From NCBI RefSeq assembly GCF_000815025.1, contig NZ_CP007541.1, positions 62,001 to 126,000 on the forward strand: a stretch of 64,000 nucleotides of DNA, written 5' to 3'. Both the position numbers and the translations under genes were made by a program. The notes beneath the pieces are model-generated. The model was given only the letters and a program-made list of their open reading frames with translations, searched no databases and was not told the DNA's origin. The DNA comes from Coxiella endosymbiont of Amblyomma americanum (GTDB lineage: Bacteria > Pseudomonadota > Gammaproteobacteria > Coxiellales > Coxiellaceae). Every line of letters starts with the position of its first letter. Positions within the stretch are counted from its first letter, which is position 1. Of the stretch, positions 9,730 through 19,396 are shown piece by piece.

Positions 9730-10081
9730 TATTTAACTTTAATTGAGTACAAATTTAAATGTACACACTATTTTGTATATTATATATATTGAAGCTCCAA
9801 AGTTAAATAGAGTTTCCGTAGGAGGTTAATTCGGTTTTATAACGAGAAGAAGATAATAAAGCTTATAGTTATATATCTATTTATTTGGATAAGATCTTTT
9901 AATTCAATAAAGTATTTTATTGCATTGTAATTAGAGATGATAATACATTTGTGTTTTAATATTGTTCTTAATTATTGTTTTCTTGATCTTAATAAATAAA
10001 ACGGCCTTGCATATTGACAAAGTGTGCTATTATACTATTTGCTTCACCCGATTTAAATTTTGTTAGGCAAGTAAGTACATA
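9730..10081. other. Gene-free gap with an orphan Shine-Dalgarno
   Basis: About 350 nt between tRNA-Met and rplM with no open frame of note. At 9820-9827 there is a perfect AGGAGGTT that is not followed by ATG, GTG or TTG within a usable distance, which may mark an eroded gene start. The right end carries the probable rplM promoter. Confidence 0.45.
10007..10036 (+). promoter_or_regulatory. Candidate sigma-70 promoter of rplM-rpsI
   Basis: TTGCAT at 10007-10012 and TATACT at 10031-10036 are separated by 18 nt. A perfect TTGACA at 10014-10019 overlaps but would leave only 11 nt, so the first pairing is preferred. The site is about 45 nt ahead of the rplM start. Judged by eye only. Confidence 0.4.
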
Positions 10082-10501
10082 GTGGGAAAACAAGTGTCTG
10101 TTAATCAAAAATGGTTATTAGTAGATGCAGAAGGTAAGACGCTTGGGCGATTGGCAAGCTGGATTGCCGTACGTTTACTAGGAAAGCACAAGCCAGAGTA
10201 TGTTCAACATACCAATATTGGAGATTTTATTGTTGTCATCAATGCAGGTAAAATTCGCGTTACCGGTAAGAAATTAGAAGAAAAACAATATCATCGTCAT
10301 TCTGGGTATCCAGGAGGTATAAAAACTGTCAATTTTTCTAATTTGCAAAAAAATCACCCAGGGCGTGTATTAGAATTAGCAGTTAAAAGGATGTTGCCTA
10401 AGGGGTCTTTAGGACGAAATGCTTACAGAAAATTGAAGATTTATTCTGGAATGCATCATCCTCATCAGGCACAAAACCCGAGCTTGGTTATTATAAAGTA
10501 G
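10082..10501 (+). CDS. rplM: 50S ribosomal protein L13
   Basis: An early-assembly large-subunit protein. 139 residues against 142 in E. coli, starting at GTG (10082). Family blocks are WLLVDAEGKTLGRLAS, LLGKHKPEYV, VVINAGKIRVTGKK, YHRHSGYPGG and the ending AVKRMLPKGSLGR followed by LKIYSGMHHPHQAQ. It heads the conserved rplM-rpsI-sspA-sspB cluster. Confidence 0.97.
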   Translation: MGKQVSVNQKWLLVDAEGKTLGRLASWIAVRLLGKHKPEYVQHTNIGDFIVVINAGKIRVTGKKLEEKQYHRHSGYPGGIKTVNFSNLQKNHPGRVLELAVKRMLPKGSLGRNAYRKLKIYSGMHHPHQAQNPSLVIIK

Positions 10502-10540
10502 AGAGAGATAGAGTAGAGAGAGATAGAGTAGAGAGATAAA
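10501..10540 (+). repeat. 15-nt tandem repeat between rplM and rpsI
   Basis: The unit GAGAGAGATAGAGTA occurs twice exactly and then partly a third time (GAGAGATA), starting at the last base of the rplM stop codon. It is purine-only apart from single T residues, and is the only clear tandem repeat in the window. It lies within the rplM-rpsI transcript. Confidence 0.8.
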
Positions 10541-10579
10541 AGCGTCATAAAAAAGCAGGATTTTTTGAGGTGTGTACGC

Positions 10580-11020
10580 GTGGTAATAAATGAACAATTA
10601 GAAAATGAAAAAAAGAAACATCTGAGTACGGGTCGACGAAAAACAGCTTCTGCGCGTGTCTTTTTAAGGAGCGGTTCTGGCGTAGTGATGGTTAATGGAC
10701 AAAAGTTAAGTGATTATTTTAGTCGAAAGACTTCTCAGATGGTTGTTTATCAGCCTTTGGTGAGACTGAATGTTCTGTCTAAATTTGACATCTGTGCTAC
10801 TGTTAAAGGAGGAGGTGATAGTGGTCAAGCGGGGGCAATTCGCCTAGGAATTACTAGGGCTTTAGTAGCATATGGGGAAGAAAATGAGAAAGGTGAGAGT
10901 AAATTATGGAGGAGCACATTACGAAAAGCTGGTTTTATTACTAGAGATCCCCGTATGGTTGAACGTAAGAAGGTAGGTCGCCATAAAGCACGTAAAGGTA
11001 CTCAATATTCTAAACGATAA
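10580..11020 (+). CDS. rpsI: 30S ribosomal protein S9
   Basis: A small-subunit protein whose basic C-terminal tail reaches the P-site tRNA. The GTG at 10580 is chosen because a GAGG motif at 10567-10570 lies 9 nt upstream; a TTG at 10565 would overlap that motif and add an odd basic leader. This gives 146 residues, longer than the usual 130 because of the N-terminal segment before [14 protein letters not shown]. The tail [17 protein letters not shown] is typical. Confidence 0.95.
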   Translation: MVINEQLENEKKKHLSTGRRKTASARVFLRSGSGVVMVNGQKLSDYFSRKTSQMVVYQPLVRLNVLSKFDICATVKGGGDSGQAGAIRLGITRALVAYGEENEKGESKLWRSTLRKAGFITRDPRMVERKKVGRHKARKGTQYSKR

Positions 11021-11095
11021 TAATCGTCAAGTAGTATTCCAGTAAGGAAATAGAGAGTATAGAAAGCAGAGTATGTATAAATAAAGATTTAGAAA

Positions 11096-11722
11096 ATGAT
11101 TGTGTTGAAGCGTTCTGTCATGACGCTCTACTCGGATCCTGTGGATATTTATAGTCACCAGGTGAGAATAGTGTTAGCAGAAAAAGGTATTGGGTTTGAT
11201 ACTATCAATGTTGATGTAGATTTCCCTGTTGAAGATTTGCTTGAATTTAATCCATACGGAACCTTACCGACTCTTGTGGATCGGGAATTAATTTTGTTCA
11301 ATTCACATATTATTATGGAATATTTGGACGAGCGTTTTCCTCATCCTCCGTTGTTGCCTGTTTATCCTGTAGCTCGAGCGAAGTGTCGTTTGTTGATACA
11401 TCGCATTGAAAAAGATTTATATTCACAATTAAAATCTATTGAAAGGCATGACTTGAAGCAAGGAGATAATAAGGGAGATAAAGGTGAAACTCTTAAGAAA
11501 GCGTTGGTGTTAATGGAGCCAATTTTTAAGGAAAAACCTTATTTTATGAATGATGAATTTACATTAGTAGATTGCGTTTTATTTCCGCTGTTGTGGAGGT
11601 TATCGTATTTAAATATTCAGTTACCTAATTCAGCAAAAGCTATTGTAAACTATATAGATCGGTTATTTGATCGAGAGTCTTTAAAAGAAAGTTTGAGTGA
11701 GATCGAACGTGGATATAGGTAA
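11096..11722 (+). CDS. sspA: Stringent starvation protein A
   Basis: A glutathione-transferase-fold protein without enzymatic activity that binds sigma-70 RNA polymerase and alters promoter choice under starvation and acid stress. 208 residues against 212 in E. coli. The N-terminal thioredoxin-like domain (MTLYSDPVDIYSHQVRIVLAE) and the surface block YLDERFPHPPLLPVYPVARA, which forms the polymerase-binding pocket in studied homologues, are both well kept. An all-helical domain follows. It sits 75 nt after rpsI and 31 nt before sspB. Confidence 0.96.
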   Translation: MIVLKRSVMTLYSDPVDIYSHQVRIVLAEKGIGFDTINVDVDFPVEDLLEFNPYGTLPTLVDRELILFNSHIIMEYLDERFPHPPLLPVYPVARAKCRLLIHRIEKDLYSQLKSIERHDLKQGDNKGDKGETLKKALVLMEPIFKEKPYFMNDEFTLVDCVLFPLLWRLSYLNIQLPNSAKAIVNYIDRLFDRESLKESLSEIERGYR

Positions 11723-11753
11723 ACAGATTGTATAAAAAGCGAGATTTTTAAAA

Positions 11754-12191
11754 ATGACAATCTCCAGTCGTCCTTATTTGTTAAGAGCTATTTATGCGTG
11801 GCTTACGGATAGTCAATTAACTCCGTACATTATAGTGAATGCTATGCATCCAGAAGTGAAAGTTCCAAAGCGTTTCGTAACACAAGATGGAAAAACAATT
11901 TTAAATATTGGACCTCAGGCAGTCAATCGACTACATATGGGTAATAAAGTGGTAGAATTTGATACACGTTTTTCTGGTATTATTTATCACGTTTTTTTTC
12001 CTGTTTTATCAGTGATGGCGATTTATGCTTTTGAAAATGGCTGTGGTATGTTGTTTCATGAAGAAACAAGCGACGACGATGACAGAAGTAGTTGTTATAA
12101 TCGTGATGATGAAGATAATAAAGATTTGTTGCTATCGGAAAGTGTATTACCTGAGAAAAAAGAAAGACCAAATCTTAAAATTGTTAAGTGA
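11754..12191 (+). CDS. sspB: ClpXP adaptor SspB
   Basis: Delivers ssrA-tagged peptides to ClpXP. The N-terminal substrate-binding domain (residues 1 to about 105: RPYLLRAIYAWLTDSQLTPYI, HPEVKVPKRFV, FDTRFSG) is followed by an acidic, disordered linker rich in Asp and Ser. The protein ends in RPNLKIVK, equivalent to the C-terminal motif that docks on the ClpX zinc domain. All functional parts are therefore present despite the shorter length (145 against 165). ClpX and ClpP are not in the window. Confidence 0.95.
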   Translation: MTISSRPYLLRAIYAWLTDSQLTPYIIVNAMHPEVKVPKRFVTQDGKTILNIGPQAVNRLHMGNKVVEFDTRFSGIIYHVFFPVLSVMAIYAFENGCGMLFHEETSDDDDRSSCYNRDDEDNKDLLLSESVLPEKKERPNLKIVK

Positions 12192-12224
12192 TTTTAAGAC
12201 TATCAATCATGGTGCATTAATTTT

Positions 12225-12902
12225 GTGAATTTTGATAGTGCTGTTCATTTTGTTTCAGTTATTATTTTGCCTCTATTATTTGCTATTACTATACATGAAG
12301 CTGCTCATGGATGGGCAGCGAGTAAATTTGGAGATAAGACCGCTCTTATTATGGGCCGAGTTACATTGAATCCCATAAAACATATCGATCTTCTAGGCAC
12401 TCTTATTTTTCCTATCTTAATGTTAATTCTTAGCAAATTCACATTTACTTTTGGATGGGCAAAACCTGTTCCTGTTGTTTGGCAAAATTTGACAAAACCC
12501 CGTAGAGATATGGCACTTGTGGCATTAATAGGTTCTTTTGCTAATCTACTTATGGTATTTTTATGGGCAATTATTGCAAAATTAAGCATTGTCTTGGGAA
12601 ATAAAGTAGAGGATGTTATTGCCTTAGAAGATATAGCGATTTTCTTTTACAATGCAGGAATTTTTGGAATACTAGTTAATATAGTATGCTCAATGTTAAA
12701 TTTAATTCCTATTCCTCCTTTAGATGGTGGACGTGTTGTTTTTGCCATTTTACCGCCTAAAATGGCTTATAGATACTCAAAAATAGAGCCTTATGGAGTA
12801 TGGATATTATTACTTTTATCAGTATTTGGATTATTTAGTCGAATATTTTTTCCTCTTACTCTCTATCTTGCTCAATTTATTCGTTATCTTTTTGGACTTT
12901 AG
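12225..12902 (+). CDS. M50-family site-2-protease-like membrane metalloprotease
   Basis: A 225-residue integral membrane protein with about five hydrophobic segments. The zinc site HEAAH (H24, E25, H28) and the second motif NLIPIPPLDGGRV, supplying the third ligand Asp, mark the short S2P/M50B group (COG1994), which lacks the PDZ domains of RseP. Its substrate is unknown. Start is GTG at 12225, 33 nt after sspB, so it may belong to the same transcript. Confidence 0.9.
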   Translation: MNFDSAVHFVSVIILPLLFAITIHEAAHGWAASKFGDKTALIMGRVTLNPIKHIDLLGTLIFPILMLILSKFTFTFGWAKPVPVVWQNLTKPRRDMALVALIGSFANLLMVFLWAIIAKLSIVLGNKVEDVIALEDIAIFFYNAGIFGILVNIVCSMLNLIPIPPLDGGRVVFAILPPKMAYRYSKIEPYGVWILLLLSVFGLFSRIFFPLTLYLAQFIRYLFGL

Positions 12903-13196
12903 TTATTTCTAGAATCTATTGTGTACAACATTAATCTAAAACATAGTCACAAATTGGTGAGGGGTAGTCTTATGTCTTTGATAAATAATATTTCAATCAA
13001 AGACGGATTGTCGTGCAGTTAAAGTTATTACTTTCTAAATTAGAAAACAATTACGTTGATTTATTTTTGTTGTAAAATACAATGCATATGAATTTAGCTT
13101 TCTTACAATATAAGGAAAGGTAGTTGTGGTTTTTTGTATTAAAAATAGAGCTGTTTATCGTCTAAAATAAAAAAACTATAGGGAATAATTAGTATT
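12903..13196. other. Gap with a long inverted repeat
   Basis: No gene is evident. Arms GTCTTTGAT (12974-12982) and ATCAAAGAC (12996-13004) pair perfectly over 9 bp around a 13-nt loop. It is not followed by a T run, so it is not an obvious intrinsic terminator. The rest is AT-rich spacer ahead of rsmI. Confidence 0.4.
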
Positions 13197-14051
13197 TTGT
13201 TTGGCTGTTTGTATGTTGTCGCTACTCCGATTGGTAATATGATTGATATTACTCTACGAGCGATAAAAATATTACAATTCGTTGACTTAATTGCAGTAGA
13301 AAGTCAAAGACACAGCAAAAGTTTGTTGCGACATCATGACATAAAAACAGACTTATTATCTTTAAACGCGCACAATGAAGTTATTCGTACTGCTGTGCTA
13401 TGCGAAAAATTAAAGCAAGGTCTCAATATTGCTATTATTTCGGATGCAGGCACTCCATTAATTAGTGATCCCGGCTACCGGTTAGTTGTTGCCGCGAAAA
13501 AAGCAGATATTAGAGTTATACCTATTCCAGGAGCATGTGCAGGAATTGCCGCTCTATCGTCTTCTGGTTTGCCTACTAATCGTTTTGCTTTTGAGGGATT
13601 TCTACCTAAAAAAGAAGATTTACGACGAAAAAAACTCGAAAAATTAAAAAAAGAACCACGCACTCTCATTTTCTATGAATCTGTGCATCGTATTAAGGAT
13701 TTGATTAATCTATTAAACGAAATTTTTGGTCCGGAGCGTATGGCTGTAGTAGCTCGAGAATTAACAAAAAAGTTTGAAACTATCCATAGTAAATCTCTAT
13801 TAGAATTAAAAAAATGGTTAAGTGAAGACCCAAAACAACAAAAGGGTGAATTTGTAATCCTCGTTGCAGGATGTTTTGAAAAGAAAAAAGAAATAGGAGA
13901 GGAACAGCGTCATCTATTATCTGTGCTGTTGAGTGAGTTGTCACTTAAACAAGCAGTAACCTTAGCCACAAGAATAAGCGGCGCTTCTCGAAAGCAGCTG
14001 TATTCGTTGGCACTTGTTATTCAACAACAACGTATTATTTCATCGTTATAA
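13197..14051 (+). CDS. rsmI: 16S rRNA (cytidine-1402 2'-O)-methyltransferase
   Basis: Methylates C1402 in the decoding centre. 284 residues against 286 in E. coli. The tetrapyrrole-methylase fold is plain: LYVVATPIGNMIDITLRA, ISDAGTPLISDPGYRLV, IPGACAGIAALSSSGLPT, FEGFLP and LIFYESVHRI. Start is TTG at 13197, directly before the conserved core, with AGGGA about 15 nt upstream; no alternative fits better. It converges on purN across a 454-nt gap. Confidence 0.95.
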   Translation: MFGCLYVVATPIGNMIDITLRAIKILQFVDLIAVESQRHSKSLLRHHDIKTDLLSLNAHNEVIRTAVLCEKLKQGLNIAIISDAGTPLISDPGYRLVVAAKKADIRVIPIPGACAGIAALSSSGLPTNRFAFEGFLPKKEDLRRKKLEKLKKEPRTLIFYESVHRIKDLINLLNEIFGPERMAVVARELTKKFETIHSKSLLELKKWLSEDPKQQKGEFVILVAGCFEKKKEIGEEQRHLLSVLLSELSLKQAVTLATRISGASRKQLYSLALVIQQQRIISSL

Positions 14052-14505
14052 TAGTTTTATAATCCAAATAATTTTTTGTGATTTATTGATCATAACAGAT
14101 AACTATTACTTACACGTTTTTTCTTATAAATCTTTTTCTGATTTATACATCCGTGGTGCGTATATAGTTTTTTAGTATAGATGTGTTCGCTACTGTTAAG
14201 TTACCGTGTTTTTGGGGAAGCGCAAAAAGTACAAAGAGTAAGTACCCACATTCACAAATTCAGCCCAACCGCCCTTGACTTAGATGAGATTTATTCGTTC
14301 TAGAATGAAATTATATTAAGTACAATATCTCTTTATAACAAGAGTATTTTTTTATCGCTATGCAGGAAATCAGTTCGGACTTAGTCATAATATTGCTGTA
14401 CAGTTTATAATTAAATAGAAAGACTTTGCTGAATTTTTCTTAGTTCTGTAAATTACAACTTACTAAAAATTTACCGATTTTCTAGACAAATACGATTAAT
14501 ATTCT
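14052..14505. other. Long gap between rsmI and purN, possible gene remnant
   Basis: Mostly AT-rich and without a convincing gene. A visibly more GC-rich island (about 14205-14285) contains a 40-codon plus-strand frame starting at the ATG at 14180 (GEAQKVQRVSTHIHKFSPTA) and, opposite it, a short frame reading KGGWAEFVNVGTYSLYFLRF. I recognise neither. An eroded gene or an unidentified RNA are both possible. No rnpB signature, often found next to rsmI in other genomes, is present. Confidence 0.3.
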
Positions 14506-15150
14506 TTATATAACCTGTTTTCCTGTTTCAGATAGTATTTTTTTGTCGAATAGCACAATATTGTTTTGCAACAATATCAAACGATTAGTTACAATCCATG
14601 AAAGAACTTTTGGATATAGCATGTGTTCAAGAGTTTGTACTCGCGTGAATAAAATTTTCAAAGTATCGTGACGTGAAACAAAAAACCGAGCTTGACAAAT
14701 GATAGGCCCACCATCTAAACGTTCTGTTACATAGTGTACGCTAACACCGTGTTCTCGGTCACCAGCTGCTAGTACACGAGCATGAGTATTAAGTCCTGGG
14801 TATTTTGGGAGGAGAGATGGGTGTATATTAAGTATACGTCCTTTATAATAATCTACAAAACAACTGCTTAATTTTCTCATGAAGCCAGCAAGAAGAATAA
14901 ATTTAGGGCGATATTTATCAATAGTTTCTTGGAGAATGCGTTCAAAACCATCCCGAGAAAAATTAATATGAGGAATAGTTCTGGTAGGAATACGATACTC
15001 TTTAGCTCGTTTGAGACCATAAGCATCTTTACAATTACTAATGACCGCGCGTATCTCTACCGACAAGCCTCTTTCTATTGCATTAATAATGGCTTGTAAG
15101 TTACTGCCGTTTCCTGAAATTAAAACAACAATCGGTAATTTTTCAGACAT
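14506..15150 (-). CDS. purN: Phosphoribosylglycinamide formyltransferase 1
   Basis: Formylates GAR with 10-formyl-THF in purine synthesis. 214 residues. Seen: LISGNGSNLQAIINAI, the catalytic Asn and His in ILNIHPSLLPKYPGLNTH, HGVSVHYVTERLDGGPII with the catalytic Asp, and the FTRVQTLEHMLYP helix. Two nt separate it from purM upstream, so both enzymes (steps 3 and 5 of the pathway) are cotranscribed. Confidence 0.97.
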   Translation of the reverse strand: MSEKLPIVVLISGNGSNLQAIINAIERGLSVEIRAVISNCKDAYGLKRAKEYRIPTRTIPHINFSRDGFERILQETIDKYRPKFILLAGFMRKLSSCFVDYYKGRILNIHPSLLPKYPGLNTHARVLAAGDREHGVSVHYVTERLDGGPIICQARFFVSRHDTLKILFTRVQTLEHMLYPKVLSWIVTNRLILLQNNIVLFDKKILSETGKQVI

Positions 15151-15152
15151 TA

Positions 15153-16193
15153 TTAATTTATCAAAACTCTAGGTTGCTTATGGATAGAATGCTGAATTTC
15201 ACCTATAATCCAAGCCTTTTCACCAAGATGAAAAAGCAAATCTAGTACTTTATTTGTATCTTTTTTTGCAACGCAGAGAATCATACCTACTCCAACATTA
15301 AAAGTATGGATCATATCTTGTGTTGTTACATTACCTTCTCTTTGTATCCATTGAAAAATTGTTGGCCAAGTCCAACTTCGAGTACGAATAACAGCTTGAG
15401 TAAAAGAAGGTAATACGCGCGAAATATTTTCTATTAGTCCTCCACCTGTAATATGAGCTATAGCATGAGGATTACAATGATGTAAAACCTGTTTAATCGC
15501 CCGAGCATAAATTCTGGTAGGTATAAGTAAAGATTCTCCAAAAGAAGTGTTTTCAAAAACATCAGTGAGCTTTACTTTAGCGTGATCAAGAATTTTATAA
15601 ATCAAAGAATAGCCGTTGGCATGTGGTCCTGATGAAGCCAAAGCTATTAAAGTATCTCCTAATTGTATTTTTTTCCCATCTATAATTTTCTTTTTTTCAA
15701 CGATACCTACACAAAATCCTGCAAGATTATACTCGGAGGATGCATAAAATCCCGGCATTTCTGCTGTTTCACCACCGATCAAAGCCATCCCTGCTGCTGT
15801 ACAGCCTTTCCCAATCCCTACTAGCACTCTTCGCGCTTGATTAATATCTAAGTGTCCCGTAGCATAATAATCCAAAAAAAATAGAGGATTTGCTCCGCTA
15901 GTAATAACATCATTAACACACATAGCGACTAAATCGATACCAATTGTATCGTGCTGGTTAAGGCGAGTAGCTAATTTTAATTTTGTTCCTACTCCGTCTG
16001 TCCCTGAGACTAGGACAGGGCAACTATAATCACTTGGCAATTCGAATAATCCGCTAAATCCCCCAATACCACTTAAAATTTCTGATCTATACGTTCGTTT
16101 AGCAATATGTTTTATTGCATCTACAAATAGACTAGCTTTTTTAGTGTCTACACCAGCATTGCGATAAGATAACGATTCTTTAGGCTCTAACAT
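15153..16193 (-). CDS. purM: Phosphoribosylformylglycinamidine cyclo-ligase (AIR synthetase)
   Basis: Closes FGAM to AIR using ATP. 346 residues against 345 in E. coli. Family blocks: [78 protein letters not shown] and [11 protein letters not shown]. Start is the ATG at 16191-16193. The order purM-purN on one strand is the usual gammaproteobacterial arrangement. Confidence 0.97.
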   Translation of the reverse strand: MLEPKESLSYRNAGVDTKKASLFVDAIKHIAKRTYRSEILSGIGGFSGLFELPSDYSCPVLVSGTDGVGTKLKLATRLNQHDTIGIDLVAMCVNDVITSGANPLFFLDYYATGHLDINQARRVLVGIGKGCTAAGMALIGGETAEMPGFYASSEYNLAGFCVGIVEKKKIIDGKKIQLGDTLIALASSGPHANGYSLIYKILDHAKVKLTDVFENTSFGESLLIPTRIYARAIKQVLHHCNPHAIAHITGGGLIENISRVLPSFTQAVIRTRSWTWPTIFQWIQREGNVTTQDMIHTFNVGVGMILCVAKKDTNKVLDLLFHLGEKAWIIGEIQHSIHKQPRVLIN

Positions 16194-16615
16194 GAGATTA
16201 AGGATATCAAAAAAATATAGGTAGAAGGAAGAGAAAATATTATGTAATTTTTTAAAAGAGAATACATATTACAACCAACAATTTATTTAAATGCGAAAAC
16301 TTAAAAAGTATAAAATCTTTAACAGTACGATGTTCTCAATATAAAATCGATTTGTCGCACAGCCTGTCTCTTGTATAGTATTCAAAGCGTCTACGTTTTT
16401 GAATCTTTAAATTTTTAGTAATTTTTAGCAATACTTTAAGTATTTAAAGATGGCTAAAGAAAAGCTAGTACTCCAATATAATAGAATAGTAGAGATACAG
16501 TGGTTTTGGAGACTTGTTGACAATACTTATACAACTAAATTTAGAGATATAATGTTATTATCTCTCTATAGTAGTCTTTTAATAGTCTTTCTTATTGTGT
16601 TTGTTTGTACGTGTG
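16194..16615. other. Gap between purM and the HAD phosphatase
   Basis: Divergent intergenic region of about 420 nt. It holds a perfect 9-bp inverted repeat (TCTTTAAAT at 16404-16412 and ATTTAAAGA at 16442-16450). A 60-codon frame at 16450-16632 overlaps the next gene, has no ribosome site and no recognisable similarity, so I do not call it a gene. The promoters of purM and the phosphatase should lie here, but none stands out. Confidence 0.4.
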
Positions 16616-17410
16616 ATGATGGCGACTTTTAAGATAGAGGAGAATGATACACGCTGTTTGTGGAAGTTAATAAAACCACTAGATGCTATTGTTTTCGATT
16701 GCGATGGAACTCTAAGTCAGATCAAAGGAATAGAGTATTTAGCAAAAAATAATCATGTAGATACTGCTGTTCGATTACTGACGGATATGGCGAAAAATCT
16801 CACGGGAATTACTGTGGATATTTATCGTCAATGCTTAGACTTAGTTCATCCTACAATCGAGCAAGTAGCTCGTCTAGGCGATCACTACTATGATCATTTA
16901 ACACCAGATGCCGATAAAGTAATAGCTATATTTCAAAATATGAATAAACCAGTTTATGTGATTTCTGCTGGAATTAAAATGGCAGTCGCAGCTTTCTCTA
17001 AGCGTTTAGGCGTTCCTGTTACGCATATTTTTGCAGTTGATGTATATTTCGATCATAAAGGACAATTTGATACTTATGAAGAAGATTCTCCGATAATTTC
17101 CCAATTAGGAAAATGTAAAATAATCAAAAATCTAATAAAACAGCACCCTCGCATTGCACATATTGGCGATGGGATAAACGACGTAGAGGCTGCTAATTTA
17201 TCAGAACGATTTATTGGATATGGTGGAGTTTGTTACCAACATCATATTGCAAAAAGAAGTGATTTTTATATCAAAACAAAAACATTAGCACCAGTTTTAC
17301 CTTTATGTTTAGTTCTTGACGAACAAAAAAAATTGTCGCAGACAGAAAAGAAACTTTTCCAAAAGGGTTTAATTCAGATTAATCAGGGAAACTTATTGAT
17401 TAACAAATAA
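16616..17410 (+). CDS. HAD-superfamily phosphatase, SerB-like
   Basis: Motif I is IVFDCDGTL (nucleophile Asp in DxDGT), motif II is YVISAGI, motif III a lysine region around LGKCKIIKNL, and motif IV IGDGINDVEAA. The overall pattern with a small helical cap resembles phosphoserine phosphatase, so an L-serine synthesis role is plausible but not proven; other small phosphomonoesters are possible. The ATG at 16616 (or 16619) is preferred to the TTG at 16595 because the upstream residues are hydrophobic noise. No clear ribosome-binding site is visible. Confidence 0.8.
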   Translation: MMATFKIEENDTRCLWKLIKPLDAIVFDCDGTLSQIKGIEYLAKNNHVDTAVRLLTDMAKNLTGITVDIYRQCLDLVHPTIEQVARLGDHYYDHLTPDADKVIAIFQNMNKPVYVISAGIKMAVAAFSKRLGVPVTHIFAVDVYFDHKGQFDTYEEDSPIISQLGKCKIIKNLIKQHPRIAHIGDGINDVEAANLSERFIGYGGVCYQHHIAKRSDFYIKTKTLAPVLPLCLVLDEQKKLSQTEKKLFQKGLIQINQGNLLINK

Positions 17411-17565
17411 ATAGTTACAGAAAACAGAAGCAAAACAATTTCCTGAAAAATTTTTCAGAATAATAAAGGATAAATAATTAAGTACATTACAATTCAAAAT
17501 CGTTTACTATTTTCTTAGTAACCGTTGGCTAGGTTCTTAAAAGTATTAGATCTCATGCGACCTCC

Positions 17566-18909
17566 TTAATCCTGGTATAATTTCTCTTCTAGAGAATTAA
17601 TGTTTTGCATTCCTTGGCAAAAAACTTCATCTTCCATTACTGCTTGATGAAGCGAGATGTTGGTTTCTATGCCATCAATTACTAATTCAGTTAGAGCATT
17701 TTTCATTCTAGAAATAGCTGCTTGCCGATTCTCATTATAAGTAATTAACTTCCCAATCAGGGAATCGTAATACGGAGGTACTTTATAGTTTGTATAGAGA
17801 TGAGAATCCATGCGAACACCTAATCCACCAGGCGCATGATAGGCAGTGACAATTCCAGAAGAAGGTATAAAGTTTTTTGGATCTTCGGCATTAATACGAC
17901 ACTCAATCGCATGACCTCTAATTGCAATATCTTGTTGTTTATAGCGTAAAGGATATCCAGCGGCTATATGAATTTGTTCTTTTATGATGTCAATACCTGT
18001 AATCATCTCTGTGACAGGATGTTCGACTTGAATGCGAGTATTCATTTCGATGAAATAAAATGTGCCTCCCTCATAAAGAAATTCAAATGTTCCAGCACTT
18101 CGATAATTCATAGCAATGCAAGCTTTAGTACATTGTTCACTAATAGTAATGCGTTGCTCTAGCGTAATACCTGAAGCAGGAGCTTCCTCAATAATTTTTT
18201 GATGACGTCGCTGCATCGAACAATCACGTTCTCCAAGATAAATAGCATGTCCTTTACCATCACCTAAAACTTGAATTTCGATATGTCTTGGATTCTTTAG
18301 ATATTTCTCCATATAAATTTCATCTGTGCCAAAAGCAGTAATTGCTTCCATTCTTGTTAAAGCAATAAAATTCAATAAGTCTACTTCTTGGTATACCACA
18401 CACATACCTCGACCACCTTCTCCACTGCTAGATTTGATTAAAACAGGATAACCAATGTGGCGAGCAATTGCTATATTAGCATTATCGTCTTTACTCAAAG
18501 CACTGTTGGATCCGGAAATGCAGGATAGACCTACTGATTTTACAGCCTTAATAGCTGAAATTTTATTTCCCATAAGACGAATAGTGTCATGAGCAGGTCC
18601 AATAAATATGAATCCACTATTTTCTACTTGCTCAGCAAAATTTGGATTCTCTGAGAGAAATCCATACCCTGGATGAATAGCATCAGCGTGAACAATTTCG
18701 GCTGCTGAGATAACAGCAGGAATACTTAAATAACTTTTAGAACTCTTTGGTGGTCCAATACAAACCGCTTCATCTGCTAAACGCACATGCATAAGATCTT
18801 GATCAGCAGTAGAATAAACCGCTACTGTTTGGATACCCATTTCTTTACAAGCTCTATGAATGCGTAAAGCAATTTCTCCACGATTGGCGATTAATATTTT
18901 TTTAAACAT
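17566..18909 (-). CDS. accC: Acetyl-CoA carboxylase, biotin carboxylase subunit
   Basis: Carboxylates biotin on AccB, the first half-reaction of fatty-acid synthesis. The ATG at 18907-18909 gives 447 residues beginning [17 protein letters not shown], the family's standard start; 16 extra in-frame codons upstream are not conserved and overlap the accB-accC gap. Seen: [14 protein letters not shown], the ATP-grasp [11 protein letters not shown] loop, [46 protein letters not shown]. It follows accB with a 16-nt gap. Confidence 0.98.
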   Translation of the reverse strand: MFKKILIANRGEIALRIHRACKEMGIQTVAVYSTADQDLMHVRLADEAVCIGPPKSSKSYLSIPAVISAAEIVHADAIHPGYGFLSENPNFAEQVENSGFIFIGPAHDTIRLMGNKISAIKAVKSVGLSCISGSNSALSKDDNANIAIARHIGYPVLIKSSSGEGGRGMCVVYQEVDLLNFIALTRMEAITAFGTDEIYMEKYLKNPRHIEIQVLGDGKGHAIYLGERDCSMQRRHQKIIEEAPASGITLEQRITISEQCTKACIAMNYRSAGTFEFLYEGGTFYFIEMNTRIQVEHPVTEMITGIDIIKEQIHIAAGYPLRYKQQDIAIRGHAIECRINAEDPKNFIPSSGIVTAYHAPGGLGVRMDSHLYTNYKVPPYYDSLIGKLITYNENRQAAISRMKNALTELVIDGIETNISLHQAVMEDEVFCQGMQNINSLEEKLYQD

Positions 18910-18925
18910 GGTATTCTGTTTCTCA

Positions 18926-19396
18926 TTACTGGCTGATGAGAAAGAGTGGTTGACCAAATTCTACTGGCTGTTCATTTTCAACAAGGCAAGCGCTAATAAT
19001 TCCGCTTTTATCAGCTTCAATGTTATTAAATATTTTCATTGCTTCAATAAGACATACGGTATCACCTATTGAGACTTTTTGCCCAATCTCTACAAAAGGC
19101 TGAGCTCCGGGTGTTGGTGATAAATAAACTGTTCCTACCATAGGGGATTTTAGAGGGTAATTATCCATGGTATTTGAACTAGAAGTCATTGTTATTTCTG
19201 ATGTTATCTGATTATGACTATTAGAAGATTCTGACAGGTTGTCCTTAACAACAGTAGTTGGATGAAATGATTCAGAAAGCTTCTGTTGGGAAAACTGCAC
19301 AATATGCATCGATTCCTCGCCAGATTTTATTGCAATTTCTTTAATTCTTGTTTTGTTGATCAACTTAATAAGTCTTTTAATTTTACGAATATCCAC
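18926..19396 (-). CDS. accB: Acetyl-CoA carboxylase, biotin carboxyl carrier protein
   Basis: Carries biotin between the two carboxylase half-sites. GTG at 19394-19396 is taken as the start: AAGGA lies 5 nt upstream and the product then opens [15 protein letters not shown], matching E. coli AccB, with the same 156-residue length. The C-terminal biotinyl domain starts near residue 80 ([23 protein letters not shown]) and its EAMKIFNNI motif holds the biotinylated lysine. A Ser/Asn/Thr-rich linker joins the two parts. Confidence 0.97.
   Translation of the reverse strand: MDIRKIKRLIKLINKTRIKEIAIKSGEESMHIVQFSQQKLSESFHPTTVVKDNLSESSNSHNQITSEITMTSSSNTMDNYPLKSPMVGTVYLSPTPGAQPFVEIGQKVSIGDTVCLIEAMKIFNNIEADKSGIISACLVENEQPVEFGQPLFLISQ

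Noticed and set aside
12025-12228. A 67-codon frame overlapping sspB
   Set aside because: It is an out-of-frame reading of the acidic SspB linker and tail; SspB accounts for the constraint, including its ClpX-docking end.
14052-14505. RNase P RNA next to rsmI
   Set aside because: None of the conserved P RNA core stretches is visible on either strand.
16450-16632. A 60-codon plus-strand frame before the HAD phosphatase
   Set aside because: It has no ribosome site, a low-complexity hydrophobic end and no family resemblance, and it overlaps the phosphatase start.
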